Positions 21,901-32,219 of a stretch of DNA of 50,067 bases are shown one piece after another (position 1 is the first letter of the stretch; the number at the start of each line of letters is the position of its first letter). The notes under the pieces are model-generated. The model did not search any database. It had not been told where the DNA came from and was given only the letters and a program-made list of their open reading frames with translations. Location of the stretch: positions 1-50,067 of the forward strand of contig MBPM02000242.1 of NCBI GenBank assembly GCA_001695595.3, in the 5' to 3' direction. The position numbers were made by a program, and so were the translations under genes. The DNA comes from Plasmopara viticola. Lineage: Eukaryota > Oomycota > Peronosporomycetes > Peronosporales > Peronosporaceae.

Positions 21901-23018
21901 CCAACTGAAAACAAATTTCTCGACAACTTGGGGATGTGCCACACATTTGTCAACACACCCTTCTTAATTCCGTGCGACGTCATCATAGCCATCACAATGT
22001 CACCGCTGCCAATAGCTTGTACGACGCCGTCGTCTGCCAGATGTACGTCGATAGGGGGAAAAGTCTTGTAGCTCCTCATGAACTTCTTGGAACTTGTCAT
22101 ATGCTGAGTCGCCCCCGAATCGACCAGCCAGACGTCATTCGGCTTGACAGAGCCACTGCTACCGCCAACCGAGAAAAGATAGTCACCAGAATCTTCAATC
22201 TGGGCGACGTTTGCCCGCTGCGATCGATATCGCTCAGCATCATTCTGGACTCGCGAGGGGCATTCTGCGATCCAGTGTCCTTGTTTGCCGCAATTATGGC
22301 ACGCACCAGTCTTCTTCACCGGTCGTCCTTTGCGCTTCGCATCCTTCATCATGAACGCTTGGCCAGACGCAGCTCCATCGCCGCCCTGCTCCTTGCGCTT
22401 CATATCCTCATGGAGAAGTCGAGACGTCACCAGCTCCCAGGTCAAAGTGTCTGCACGAGATTCCAATGCAGTAATGAGAAACTGGTACGAGTCATTAAGA
22501 CTCCCAAGAAGCGTGATAACCAAGTCGTCCTCGCTCACCGGGGCACCTACAGCATCGAGCTGCTCCGCTAGCGTCTTGAGCTTGTTGATGTGTTCCAGAA
22601 CATCATCACCTTCTTCCATCATTGTAGTGAAAAACCGTCGACGAAGAAAGAGCTTGTTTGCGAGGCTCCTCTTCTCAAAGTGTCCTTCCAGTCGCGACCA
22701 TGCATCATGCGCACCACTTGACGACCGGACCAGTGGCAGTTGCGAGTCTTCCATCGCAAGACAGATTATCGCTAGCGCTTTCCGAGACTTCCTCTTGTAA
22801 GTCGACTGATCCATCGCATTCGTGCAGTGCTCCAGCTTGATCTCACCACTTGCGACTTCCCACAGGTCCCTCTCCTCCAGCACCATCTGCATCTTGAACT
22901 TCCAGGTGTGAAAGTTGGTGCCGTCGAACTTGTTGATTCGACTTGGCATAGACGCGTCCATGGTGGCGAAGGCAGAGTCAGAGAAGGGGGAGGCAGAGTC
23001 GGCGGGGCTTGGGCTCAT
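18888..23018 (-). CDS. C1 Gag-Pol polyprotein, complete
   Basis: Uninterrupted 1376-residue polyprotein, related to A and E. Gag motif Lys-Phe-Asp-Gly-Thr-Asn-Phe-His-Thr-Trp near residue 30; CCHC knuckle C240, C243, H248, C253; protease D300-S-G-A-T-Q; integrase catalytic D503, D566, E602 (spacing 62 and 35); reverse transcriptase YVDD 1028-1031; RNase H with Asp-Ala-Asp-Trp and Glu-Asp-Asn motifs in the last 200 residues. It starts at the ATG inside the primer-binding site (23016-23018); a second ATG with context GCCACCATGG follows in frame at 22960-22962. The stop is within the 3' LTR. C1 could be autonomous if transcribed from the LTR at 23023-23303. Confidence 0.94.
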   Translation of the reverse strand: MSPSPADSASPFSDSAFATMDASMPSRINKFDGTNFHTWKFKMQMVLEERDLWEVASGEIKLEHCTNAMDQSTYKRKSRKALAIICLAMEDSQLPLVRSSSGAHDAWSRLEGHFEKRSLANKLFLRRRFFTTMMEEGDDVLEHINKLKTLAEQLDAVGAPVSEDDLVITLLGSLNDSYQFLITALESRADTLTWELVTSRLLHEDMKRKEQGGDGAASGQAFMMKDAKRKGRPVKKTGACHNCGKQGHWIAECPSRVQNDAERYRSQRANVAQIEDSGDYLFSVGGSSGSVKPNDVWLVDSGATQHMTSSKKFMRSYKTFPPIDVHLADDGVVQAIGSGDIVMAMMTSHGIKKGVLTNVWHIPKLSRNLFSVGRFTKDVGPVVFDKEGCFAETKGVKWKIGAREGKGLFRLHMTPVAREEANTVKTLTSNEDTSYLWHLRLGHIGHDGLNAIVRKNLATGIDITSVNKWEICDGCALGKQTRLRFQSMSTDRAKELLEVIHSDVCGPMKSPTFSGKRYFVTFIDDKSRYCVVYLIKSKSEVVDKFANFVAFAEKQTGKRVKSLRSDNGGEYASTKMAKFCSDNGIVLKYTPPYTPQLNGVAERMNRTLVECARCMLEHAGLAKHYWGEAVMTAMFLRNRCPSRAIEHQTSPFELWTAKKPLLANLKVFGCHAFVHVPKEKRSKLDAKAILCRFLGYSEHQKTYRFEELSTGRIVMSRDAQFKEDTFDSERTAVENKSTIVEIHDEDEGISTDDENEFEQEQDETHDASTDFELGSKRHPRTQSLEKVTEVPQPKRHVPKYQRSTLEEMSALATIREEGYEAAHVVYSVGELPTTFKSAMESSDAGQWKAACDSELESLHKNKTWDVVPLPKGRKAIGCRWVFRVKENQDGIIERFKARLVAKGFSQKFGVDYEETFAPVAKFTSIRIALSMAAKYGLTLHQMDVKTAFLNGVLDEEIYMQQPEGYVSENKQDHVCKLKRSLYGLKQSPRMWNQTIDDFMIKMSFSKCESDHCVYIKRVDDDMVIVVLYVDDLIVASSNNSLLVSTKRALSDRFEMTDLGELKYFLGMEIGQDQVSGRVTMRQTKFLKSILSKFGMQDSKPVKTPQEAGLKLTKNMCEGGCKHEVTMKNVPYRSCVGGIMYLMVATRPDLAAAVGVLSQFAADPCPTHWQALKRVLRYLKATETHGLQFSSCGSAKLLGYSDADWAGDIESRRSTSGYAFTLNNGCISWRSKKQRSVALSSTEAEYMALSEATQEAVWLKVFLCELGEMTSNESVKIFEDNQGSIALAKNPEFHKRTKHIDIRYHFVREKVEDGQVNLEYIPTQDMLADIMTKPIPSAQFDVLRSKLGIQGVAVAESSGSVVEDAGDDTPRPATTYQ

Positions 23019-23022
23019 AACC
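23011..23022 (-). promoter_or_regulatory. Primer-binding site of C1
   Basis: Minus-strand GGTTATGAGCCC abutting the LTR at 23023; contains the gag ATG. Confidence 0.8.
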
Positions 23023-23303
23023 TGTTGAAAAGGTCGAAGTGAGCACTAGTTGGCAAAATGCAAAGTGAATATATTTAAAAAGGTCCTTAGTTCACAACTA
23101 CATGCTACCTCTAAGCCAATGATTTATCTAAGCCAATCAGAACAACTCACCATCCGGGCGCAATCATCTTCCCATCCCGAAACCGATCATTTGCCCATCT
23201 TGAACCCGCTCCCTCAGTCAGTCATCAACTGATTGCAGATACCAATACTTACTGATATGTAGTCGCTGGTCGAGGCGTATCATCACCAGCATCTTCGACA
23301 ACA
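23023..23303 (-). repeat. LTR 2 of the C array, shared by C1 (5') and C2 (3')
   Basis: 281 bp, flanked by a primer-binding site on one side and a purine tract (23304-23312) on the other. It lacks a TSD, as expected of an LTR-sharing tandem. Confidence 0.92.
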
Positions 23304-26300
23304 CTCCCACTCGACTCGGCAACGGCGACGCCTTGTATCCCAAGTTTGAACGCAGAACATCGAACTGCGCGGATGGAATTGGCTTCGTCATTATGTCGGC
23401 CAGCATGTCTTGCGTAGGGATGTACTCAAGGTTGACTTGGCCGTCCTCAACCTTTTCTCGCACAAAGTGGTAGCGAATGTCGATATGTTTTGTGCGCTTG
23501 TGAAATTCTGGATTCTTGGCCAACGCAATAGAACCTTGATTGTCCTCAAATATCTTGACAGACTCATTGGAAGTCATCTCACCAAGCTCGCACAGAAATA
23601 CCTTGAGCCAAACCGCTTCTTGAGTAGCTTCTGATAAAGCCATGTACTCCGCCTCTGTTGAGGAAAGCGCCACACTTCGTTGCTTCTTACTTCGCCAGCT
23701 GATGCATCCATTATTAAGTGTAAACGCATAGCCGCTTGTACTTCGGCGAGATTCGATGTCTCCAGCCCAGTCTGCATCCGAATACCCAAGTAACTTAGCC
23801 GAACCGCAACTTGAAAACTGGAGTCCATGCGTTTCCGTTGCCTTTAAGTATCGCAGAACCCGCTTGAGTGCTTGCCAATGCGTCGGACACGGATCAGCAG
23901 CAAACTGGCTTAGAACTCCCACAGCCGCAGCAAGGTCCGGTCGCGTCGCAACCATAAGATACATTATGCCACCGACACAACTTCGATAAGGCACATTCTT
24001 CATCGTAACTTCATGCTTGCAACCGCCTTCACACATGTTCTTTGTCAGCTTGAGCCCTGCTTCTTGAGGCATCTTGACCGGCTTGCTATCTTGCATGCCA
24101 AACTTGCTCAGAATTGACTTGAGAAACTTGGTCTGTCGCATCGTGACTCGACCGGATACTTGGTCTTGACCGATTTCCATACCGAGAAAGTACTTGAGCT
24201 CGCCGAGGTCAGTCATCTCAAATCGGTCGCTTAGCGCACGCTTGGTGGAGACAAGGAGCGAGTTGTTGCTGCTTGCTACAATGAGATCATCCACGTACAG
24301 CACAACAATAACCATATCGTCGTCCACGCGCTTGATGTAGACACAGTGATCGGACTCACACTTGCTGAAACTCATCTTGATCATAAAGTCGTCGATGGTT
24401 TGGTTCCACATGCGCGGTGATTGCTTAAGACCGTACAACGAACGCTTCAGCTTACATACATGATCTTGTTTGTTTTCGCTCACATATCCTTCAGGCTGCT
24501 GCATATAAATTTCTTCATCCAGAACTCCGTTTAAGAAAGCAGTCTTCACGTCCATCTGATGTAGCGTCAAACCGTACTTGGCAGCCATACTCAACGCGAT
24601 GCGAATTGAAGTAAACTTCGCCACCGGCGCAAATGTCTCCTCATAATCAACTCCAAACTTTTGTGAAAATCCCTTGGCAACGAGTCGCGCCTTGAACCGC
24701 TCGATAATCCCATCTTGGTTTTCCTTGACTCGAAACACCCATCTGCAGCCGATCGCTTTGCGTCCTTTAGGCAGAGGAACAACATCCCAAGTCTTGTTCT
24801 TGTGGAGTGACTCTAGCTCCGAGTCGCATGCAGCTTTCCATTGGCCCGCGTCACTGGATTCCATCGCCGACTTAAACGTTGTCGGCAATTCTCCCACTGA
24901 ATACACGACGTGGGCGGCTTCGTAGCCCTCTTCGCGAATTGTAGCCAGAGCCGACATTTCTTCGAGTGTCGAGCGTTGGTATTTGGCACATGACGCTTGG
25001 GCTGCGGAACTTCAGTCACCTTTTCCAAAGATTGAGTACGAGGGTGCCGCTTGCTTCCCAGTTCAAAGTCCGTACTTGCGTCGTGTGTCTCATCCTGCTC
25101 TTGCTCAAACTCGTTTTCGTCGTCCGTCGATATTCCTTCATCCTCATCATGAATCTCGACAATAGTGCTTTTATTTTCGACAGCCGTTCTTTCACTGTCG
25201 AAAGTGTCTTCCTTGAACTGAGCATCACGACTCATAACGATTCGACCAGTCGACAATTCTTCAAAGCGATACGTCTTTTGGTGCTCCGAGTAGCCCAAAA
25301 ATCGACACAATATTGCTTTCGCATCCAGTTTCGAGCGCTTTTCCTTCGGAACATGCACGAACGCGTGACAACCAAACACTTTCAAGTTGGCTAATAGTGG
25401 TTTCTTGGCTGTCCAAAGCTCGAAAGGCGACGTCTGGTGCTCGATAGCACGCGATGGACACCGATTTCGAAGAAACATTGCTGTCATAACTGCTTCTCCC
25501 CAGTAGTGTTTGGCGAGACCCGCGTGCTCCAACATGCACCTTGCGCATTCCACAAGCGTCCGATTCATACGCTCCGCAACTCCGTTAAGCTGCGGTGTGT
25601 ACGGCGGCGTATACTTGAGCACAATTCCATTATCCGAGCAAAACTTGGCCATTTTCGTGGATGCATACTCGCCACCGTTGTCACTGCGAAGAGATTTTAC
25701 GCGTTTGCCGGTCTGCTTTTCTGCGAATGCCACAAAATTGGCGAACTTGTCCACGACTTCTGACTTGCTCTTGATCAGATAGACGACGCAATATCTTGAC
25801 TTGTCGTCGATGAACGTCACGAAGTAGCGCTTGCCACTAAACGTTGGAGACTTCATGGGACCGCACACATCGCTGTGTATAACCTCCAAAAGCTCCTTCG
25901 CTCGATCCGTCGACATCGATTGGAACCGTAAACGAGTCTGCTTACCCAGTGCACAGCCATCACAAATCTCCCACTTGTTCACAGACGTAATGTCGATTCC
26001 AGTGGCGAGATTCTTCCTCACGATTGCGTTCAGCCCGTCGTGACCAATATGACCAAGTCGAAGATGCCACAAATATGAAGTGTCCTCGTTGCTTGTCAAA
26101 GTCTTGACCGTATTTGCTTCTTCACGAGCAACCGGAGTCATGTGCAGCCGAAATAATCCTTTTCCTTCGCGCGCACCGATTTTCCACTTGACACCTTTTG
26201 TTTCGGCAAAGCATCCCTCCTTGTCGAAAACAACAGGCCCGACGTCCTTGGTAAAGCGACCAACTGAAAACAAATTTCTCGACAACTTGGGGATGTGCCA

Positions 26301-27377
26301 CACATTTGTCAACACACCCTTCTTAATTCCGTGCGACGTCATCATAGCCATCACAATGTCACCGCTGCCAATAGCTTGTACGACGCCGTCGTCTGCCAGA
26401 TGTACGTCGATAGGGGGAAAAGTCTTGTAGCTCCTCATGAACTTCTTGGAACTTGTCATATGCTGAGTCGCCCCCGAATCGACCAGCCAGACGTCATTCG
26501 GCTTGACAGAGCCACTGCTACCGCCAACCGAGAAAAGATAGTCACCAGAATCTTCAATCTGGGCGACGTTTGCCCGCTGCGGTCGATATCGCTCAGCATC
26601 ATTCTGGACTCGCGAGGGGCATTCTGCGATCCAGTGTCCTTGTTTGCCGCAATTATGGCACGCACCAGTCTTCTTCACCGGTCGTCCTTTGCGCTTCGCA
26701 TCCTTCATCATGAACGCTTGGCCAGACGCAGCTCCATCGCCGCCCTGCTCCTTGCGCTTCATATCCTCATGGAGAAGTCGAGACGTCACCAGCTCCCAGG
26801 TCAAAGTGTCTGCACGAGATTCCAATGCAGTAATGAGAAACTGGTACGAGTCATTAAGACTCCCAAGAAGCGTGATAACCAAGTCGTCCTCGCTCACCGG
26901 GGCACCTACAGCATCGAGCTGCTCCGCTAGCGTCTTGAGCTTGTTGATGTGTTCCAGAACATCATCACCTTCTTCCATCATTGTAGTGAAAAACCGTCGA
27001 CGAAGAAAGAGCTTGTTTGCGAGGCTCCTCTTCTCAAAGTGTCCTTCCAGTCGCGACCATGCATCATGCGCACCACTTGACGACCGGACCAGTGGCAGTT
27101 GCGAGTCTTCCATCGCAAGACAGATTATCGCTAGCGCTTTCCGAGACTTCCTCTTGTAAGTCGACTGATCCATCGCATTCGTGCAGTGCTCCAGCTTGAT
27201 CTCACCACTTGCGACTTCCCACAGGTCCCTCTCCTCCAGCACCATCTGCATCTTGAACTTCCAGGTGTGAAAGTTGGTGCCGTCGAACTTGTTGATTCGA
27301 CTTGGCATAGACGCGTCCATGGTGGCGAAGGCAGAGTCAGAGAAGGGGGAGGCAGAGTCGGCGGGGCTTGGGCTCAT
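23249..27377 (-). pseudogene. C2 Gag-Pol with two 1-base losses
   Basis: Collinear with C1 and almost identical. One C is missing near 24984, between integrase and reverse transcriptase, ending the first frame (24813-27377). One T is missing in the run 23345-23347 near the C-terminus, so the RT-RNase H frame (open 23218-24957) ends out of phase, past the normal stop. The Gag, protease and integrase parts are intact, as is the YVDD motif. A C1-like product would restore function in trans. Single-base gaps in otherwise identical copies could also be consensus errors. Confidence 0.88.
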
Positions 27378-27381
27378 AACC
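27370..27381 (-). promoter_or_regulatory. Primer-binding site of C2
   Basis: Minus-strand GGTTATGAGCCC abutting LTR 3; contains the gag ATG at 27375-27377. Confidence 0.8.
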
Positions 27382-27662
27382 TGTTGAAAAGGTCGAAGTG
27401 AGCACTAGTTGGCAAAATGCAAAGTGAATATATTTAAAAAGGTCCTTAGTTCACAACTACATGCTACCTCTAAGCCAATGGTTTATCTAAGCCAATCAGA
27501 ACAACTCACCATCCGGGCGCAATCATCTTCCCATCCCGAAACCGATCATTTGCCCATCTTGAACCCGCTCCCTCAGTCAGTCATCAACTGATTGCAGATA
27601 CCAATACTTACTGATATGTAGTCGCTGGTCGAGGCGTATCATCACCAGCATCTTCGACAACA
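27382..27662 (-). repeat. LTR 3 of the C array (5' LTR of C2)
   Basis: 281 bp; followed by the TSD CGCCT at 27663-27667. Confidence 0.92.
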
Positions 27663-27667
27663 CGCCT

Positions 27668-27782
27668 GTCCGTGTGTCCATCCATGGCGTCATCGTTGTA
27701 TGTTTGAACCGTTGGACAGCCGCTCGTACTGGACAGCCTTGGAAACCGGAATAAAACGGAGGGAAACCGGTTACCTTCAATA
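27668..27782 (-). repeat. Right piece of the D1 3' LTR
   Basis: Continues the LTR cut by the C array and ends at the LTR start TATTGAAGG (minus strand). U3 here resembles the B LTR. Confidence 0.88.
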
Positions 27783-27791
27783 CTCCCCCTC
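27783..27791 (-). promoter_or_regulatory. Polypurine tract of D1
   Basis: Minus-strand GAGGGGGAG before the 3' LTR, overlapping the pol stop, as in family B. Confidence 0.72.
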
Positions 27792-30700
27792 AATACGAGC
27801 ACTCGTGAATCCCGAGAGCCTTCATTAGGTCGGCATGACGTGGTCCTGGCAGCCCTTTCGTCATGATGTCCGCCAGCATGATCGCAGTCTCGCAGTACTC
27901 CAACTTCACTTCACCGCGCTTGACTTCATCACGAATGTGGTGATACTTGATGTCGATGTGCTTGGCCCGACCATGATTTACCGGATTCTTCGTCATCTTG
28001 ATACACGACTGGTTGTCTTCCATGATCTTTAGCTCGGTCCGACTTATCCATCGCTGCAGCTAGAATCTCGCAGAGTAGACGATGCACCCACTTGCCTTCC
28101 TGAATCGCAAGACTTAGCGCGATGTACTCCGCTTCGCTTGTAGACAGCGACACACTTGACTGCTTCTTGCTTCCCCAGCTTACAGGAGCACCCATCAGCA
28201 AATACACATAGCCCGAAGTCGACTTGCGGTCAGCATGATCTCCAGCCCAGTCCGCGTCGGAATATCCAAGAAAGTCCACCTTGTTGCCAGACTTGAAGCA
28301 AAGACCGTGTGACTTGGTTCCTTGCAGATAGCGTAGAATACGCTTAACTGCAATCCAGTGCTCGGCTTGTGGGTTCTCCATGAAGCGCGAAACGTAGCCA
28401 ACAGCAAAAGCGATGTCTGGACGTGTCGCTGTTGCCAAGTGCATGAGAGCACCCACTGCTTCACGAAATGGAGCGTTGACCTTGGATGTTACATTGCTCG
28501 AAACAAGTCGTAAACTTATGTCCGTCGGACTAATCACAGCCTTGCAGTCGTCCATTCCAAAACGCTTGAGAATGTCCTCCACGTAACGTCGCTGGCACAT
28601 TGTCACGCTGCCATCAGCGTTGTCCACTAGCTCGATGCCCAAAACAAACGCACACTTGCCGCTGTCCGTCATCTCGAAGCGCATCTTCAAGTCACTCTTG
28701 TTCGCGCGATCAGCTCATTCGAGCTGCCGGTAACGAGCACATCATCGACGTATACCAGCAAAAGTACACACTTGCCGTCCGTTACCTTGATGTACAGACA
28801 GGGGTCGAAATGGGACACTTGAAATCCGATCGAGCATACAAACTCGTCAAACGTCTCGTTCCATACGCGCGAAGCTTGCTTCAGGCCGTAAATCGCCTTG
28901 ACCAATTCCAAACAGTTGTGGTCACCGTCAAGCTCCATACCTTCGGGTACCATACAATACACGACTTCTTTCATAACGCCGTAAAGGAACGCCGTCACCA
29001 CATCCAGTTGATCCAAGGCCACCCAAAGTACTTGGTCAAGCTGATCACCATTCGCAATGTCACATACTTGACAACGGGCGAGAACGTTTCCGTATAATCG
29101 ATGCCAAATTTTTGCTTGAATCCTTTAGCCACGAGACGCGCCTTGTACTTTTCAATGGATCCGTCGGCCTTGCGCTTAATCTTGAACACCCACTTGGTTC
29201 CAATGGCTTGCTGTCCGGTGGGCAGTTTAGCGGCTCGAAACACGCCACGAAGGTGCAACGAGTCCAGTTCTGCATGGATAGCCTTGCGCCAGTGAACTTG
29301 GTCAGGCCCGCTAATAGCATCTTGAAATGTCGTTGGCTCTGACAGATCGCCGGCTTCGACCGCGTTTGCACTTGCTCGCCAAAAGACAGGAGGGTAGCGT
29401 CATCATCCGGTGTGGCTTTCTCTTCTTCATCCACGGGAAAACGTGATGTCCGCTCGACTGATCTGCGCTTGGCTCGACGTTCGTTTGACCCTTCAGGAGC
29501 GCTTCCCTCTTCAAGTCCAGCTCCGTGATGCTCATGGTTGGTGCTTGTCGAGTTGCGATCAGTATTCGTCACACTTGTACGCTCCTTGCGCTTTCCCGCC
29601 TGCTTGAAGATCATCGGATGAGCTGCATCCAGATCATTGATGCTTAGCGAGTCGAGGTCGAAATCATCGTCGTCATCTTCATGATCACCACTACTCATAT
29701 CCAAGATGCCGAAACTTGATTCGTCGAAGGTGACATCGCGAGTAATCACCACTTGTCCAGCCTCAATATCAAAAACCCTATAAGCCTTGGACACCTCTTC
29801 GTAACCCACGAAAATCCCTGCACGAGCCTTGGGGTCCCACTTGAGCCGCTTTTCTTTCGGAGTGAGAACGTAAGTCCGGCACCCGAAAACACGCATATGT
29901 TTGACGCTTGGCTTGAACTTGTGCACGATCTCAAAAGGAGTCTTGTTGCTAACCTTGGGCGACGGAAGGCGATTCTTGATGTAGATAGCCACCATAGCAG
30001 CTTCACCCCAAAAACACTTGTCCAACTTGGCATGGTGCAGTATGCTGCGGCCGATTGTGACGATGGTTCTGATGGCGCGCTCCGCTGTGCCGTTAGTCTG
30101 GTGTGCGTATGGCACCGTAGTTTGCTGCTCGATACCTTCATCTTCGTAGAAAGCTTGAAGCGAGCTTGTTGCAAATTCGCGGGCTCCGTCGTGTCGTACA
30201 AACTTGACCTTCTTGCTGAACTGTGTCTGCACCATCAAGATGTACTTCTTGACGCGTTCCTCGCTTTCGGACTTGGCGCGCAGGCAGAAACCCTTCATAC
30301 ACCCGCTAGCTTCATCCACGATTAGCAAGAGATACTTGCTCCCGCCGAGAGAGTTTGTCTCCATGGGCCCACAGATGTCAAAGTGGAGCAGCTCAAATGT
30401 GTCGTAGCTGCGCTTGTCCTGGTTGCTTGGGAATGGTTTTTGACCATCTTTCCTTGCTGACACCCTCGGCATGCACTTGATCCACTTGACTTAATAGGCA
30501 CGCATGCATCCTTGATCATGTTGGTAGTCACCATTTTGCGAAGCACGTCGACTGGAGCATGACCCATACGCGCGTGTAAGTCGACACCACTGTTTCCACG
30601 TGTAGTCGCATTTGCCGAGCGCTGAGCCGTACAAAGCCAATACAGTCCATCCACAAGATCTGCTGTGGCCACCACTTGATGCGAAGATTTCCGTGCAATG

Positions 30701-31864
30701 TGCATGTGTGCGCCATCAAACACCACTTTAAACTTGCCACTTTTGTTGATCTGAGGTACTGATAGCAGGTTCTTGTTCATCATCGGCACGTATAATGCAT
30801 CCTTGATTTCGATGTCGCGTTCTTCACCATCGGACAGAACCACTCGTTCAATGATGGTGCCAACGCCCTTGATCTCGGCCTTGTTACCGTCAGCCACCGA
30901 TAGCTCGCCTTTATCTTGCTCATTCAGCATGACGAACTTGGCCTTGTTGTTGCAGATGTGATGAGTAGCACCACTGTCAATCGCCCACATCCCTGGCATA
31001 TTCTTGCCACTTGAAAGTCCACATTCCAGCGATACAGCAAACGCAACACGGTCGTACTCGTAATCATCATTGGGTCGATAGTAGATATTGTTGGCTCCGC
31101 GTCCACGAGCTTGGCCGCCGCGTCGAGCACCTCGATTGTCGTCTTTTTGCTTGGTCCAGCACCTCTCACGGAGTGCCCCAATTTTCCACAGTATGTGCAT
31201 TGGCGAGACTCACGCTCAGCACTAAATGCCTTCACCGCATCTTCAGTCTTAACCACCGGAGTCTTTGCACTTTGACGCTTGATATGCTCATTCGTGAGCA
31301 CTTTCACAACGTCTTGCGTCCGCAGTTCCGCGTTGCTAATCTCCAAGTTAAGAACAACGTTCTCAAAACTTTTAGGAGACTCCGCAGCAAGCATATCGCA
31401 ACATCTTCATCCTCCATCTTGGCACCAATACTGCTGAGCTTGGCGCTGATGTTGAGAACTTCGTTGCAGTGGTGCATGACGTTGTCGCCTTCCGCCATCT
31501 CCATACTGAAGAGTTGACGCTTCAAGTAGATGTGCCCAGCCTTCTGTGATCCACCGTAAAGTGTCTTGATACGCTGCCACGCGACCCACGCTTCCTCGCA
31601 GTCATCAACCACGTGATGGTAGTCGGCCTCCATATGCAAAAGCATCAGACCAAAAGCAACGTTGCTGGTCTTGACATACTCGTCCGCAGCACGTGCGTCG
31701 GCGAAGGTCGGAGTCACCTCCCGGTTGACTACGTGCCATACCGACTTGGTCAGGAATACGCCACGCATGTAGCGGTTCCACGTGGCAAAGTTGTCGCCGT
31801 TGAATTTCTCGATGGCGATCTTGGCCGAGACGTTGTGCGCAGAAGACATGGTCGTTGGGCTCAT
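27790..31864 (-). pseudogene. D1 Gag-Pol, multiply frameshifted
   Basis: Clade 2 polyprotein related to B. Domains are recognisable in order: Gag (31864 down), CCHC knuckle (about 31200), protease DSG (about 30975), integrase, reverse transcriptase YVDD (about 28755), RNase H, stop at 27790. Frame breaks against D2 and D3: near 31376, 31165, 30442, 29393, 29016, 28695 and 28030. Those near 31165, 29393 and 28695 are shared with D2 and so predate the duplication. The rest are private. The last ~100 codons resemble family B more than D3. It encodes no functional protein. Confidence 0.85.
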
Positions 31865-31868
31865 AACC
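31857..31868 (-). promoter_or_regulatory. Primer-binding site of D1
   Basis: Minus-strand GGTTATGAGCCC next to the 5' LTR; gag ATG at 31862-31864. Confidence 0.8.
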
Positions 31869-32219
31869 TGTTGAATGAGCTGAAGAGGACGAAGGAGAAA
31901 AACCGAAGAGTCTGCGCGGAGGAAAACCGGAGCGAAGACACTTGAGTAGAAGAAGGAATATTTGGAAGTGAGTTTATTAATTTGGTCCTTAGTTCACAAC
32001 TCCTTGCTACATCTAAGCCATTCAATTATCTAAGCCAATCAAAAGAGCTTACCATCTGGGCGCAATCATCTTCTCATCCGGGCGCAATCATCCTGAGTGC
32101 GCCTGTCCGTGTGTCCATCCATGGCGTCATCGTTGTATGTTTGAACCGTTGGACAGCCGCTCGTATTGGACAGTCTTGGGAACCGGAATAAAACGGAGGA
32201 AAACCGGTTACCTTCAATA
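31869..32219 (-). repeat. 5' LTR of D1, mosaic
   Basis: 351 bp. On the minus strand the U3 side (starting TATTGAAGGTAACCGG) resembles the B LTR, while the last ~105 bp, ending TTCAACA, resemble the D3/D4 LTR. The switch lies near 31970-31975. Confidence 0.88.

Larger units (their letters stand above)
18662..27662 (-). mobile_element. Tandem copia C array (LTR-C2-LTR-C1-LTR on the minus strand)
   Basis: 9001 bp with three 281-bp LTRs (18662-18942, 23023-23303, 27382-27662), two internal regions, and one TSD around the whole. C1 and C2 differ by only a handful of bases and two 1-base gaps. The termini are canonical TGTTG...CAACA. The array was inserted into the D1 3' LTR. Confidence 0.92.
27668..32219 (-). 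mobile_element. Copia element D1, part within the window
   Basis: Minus-strand element inserted in E1 pol. Its 5' LTR is complete at 31869-32219; its 3' LTR is split by the A and C arrays, with 18528-18661 as the missing middle. The right flank GCAGA (32220-32224) should be one half of its TSD; the other half lies left of the window. Confidence 0.85.
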
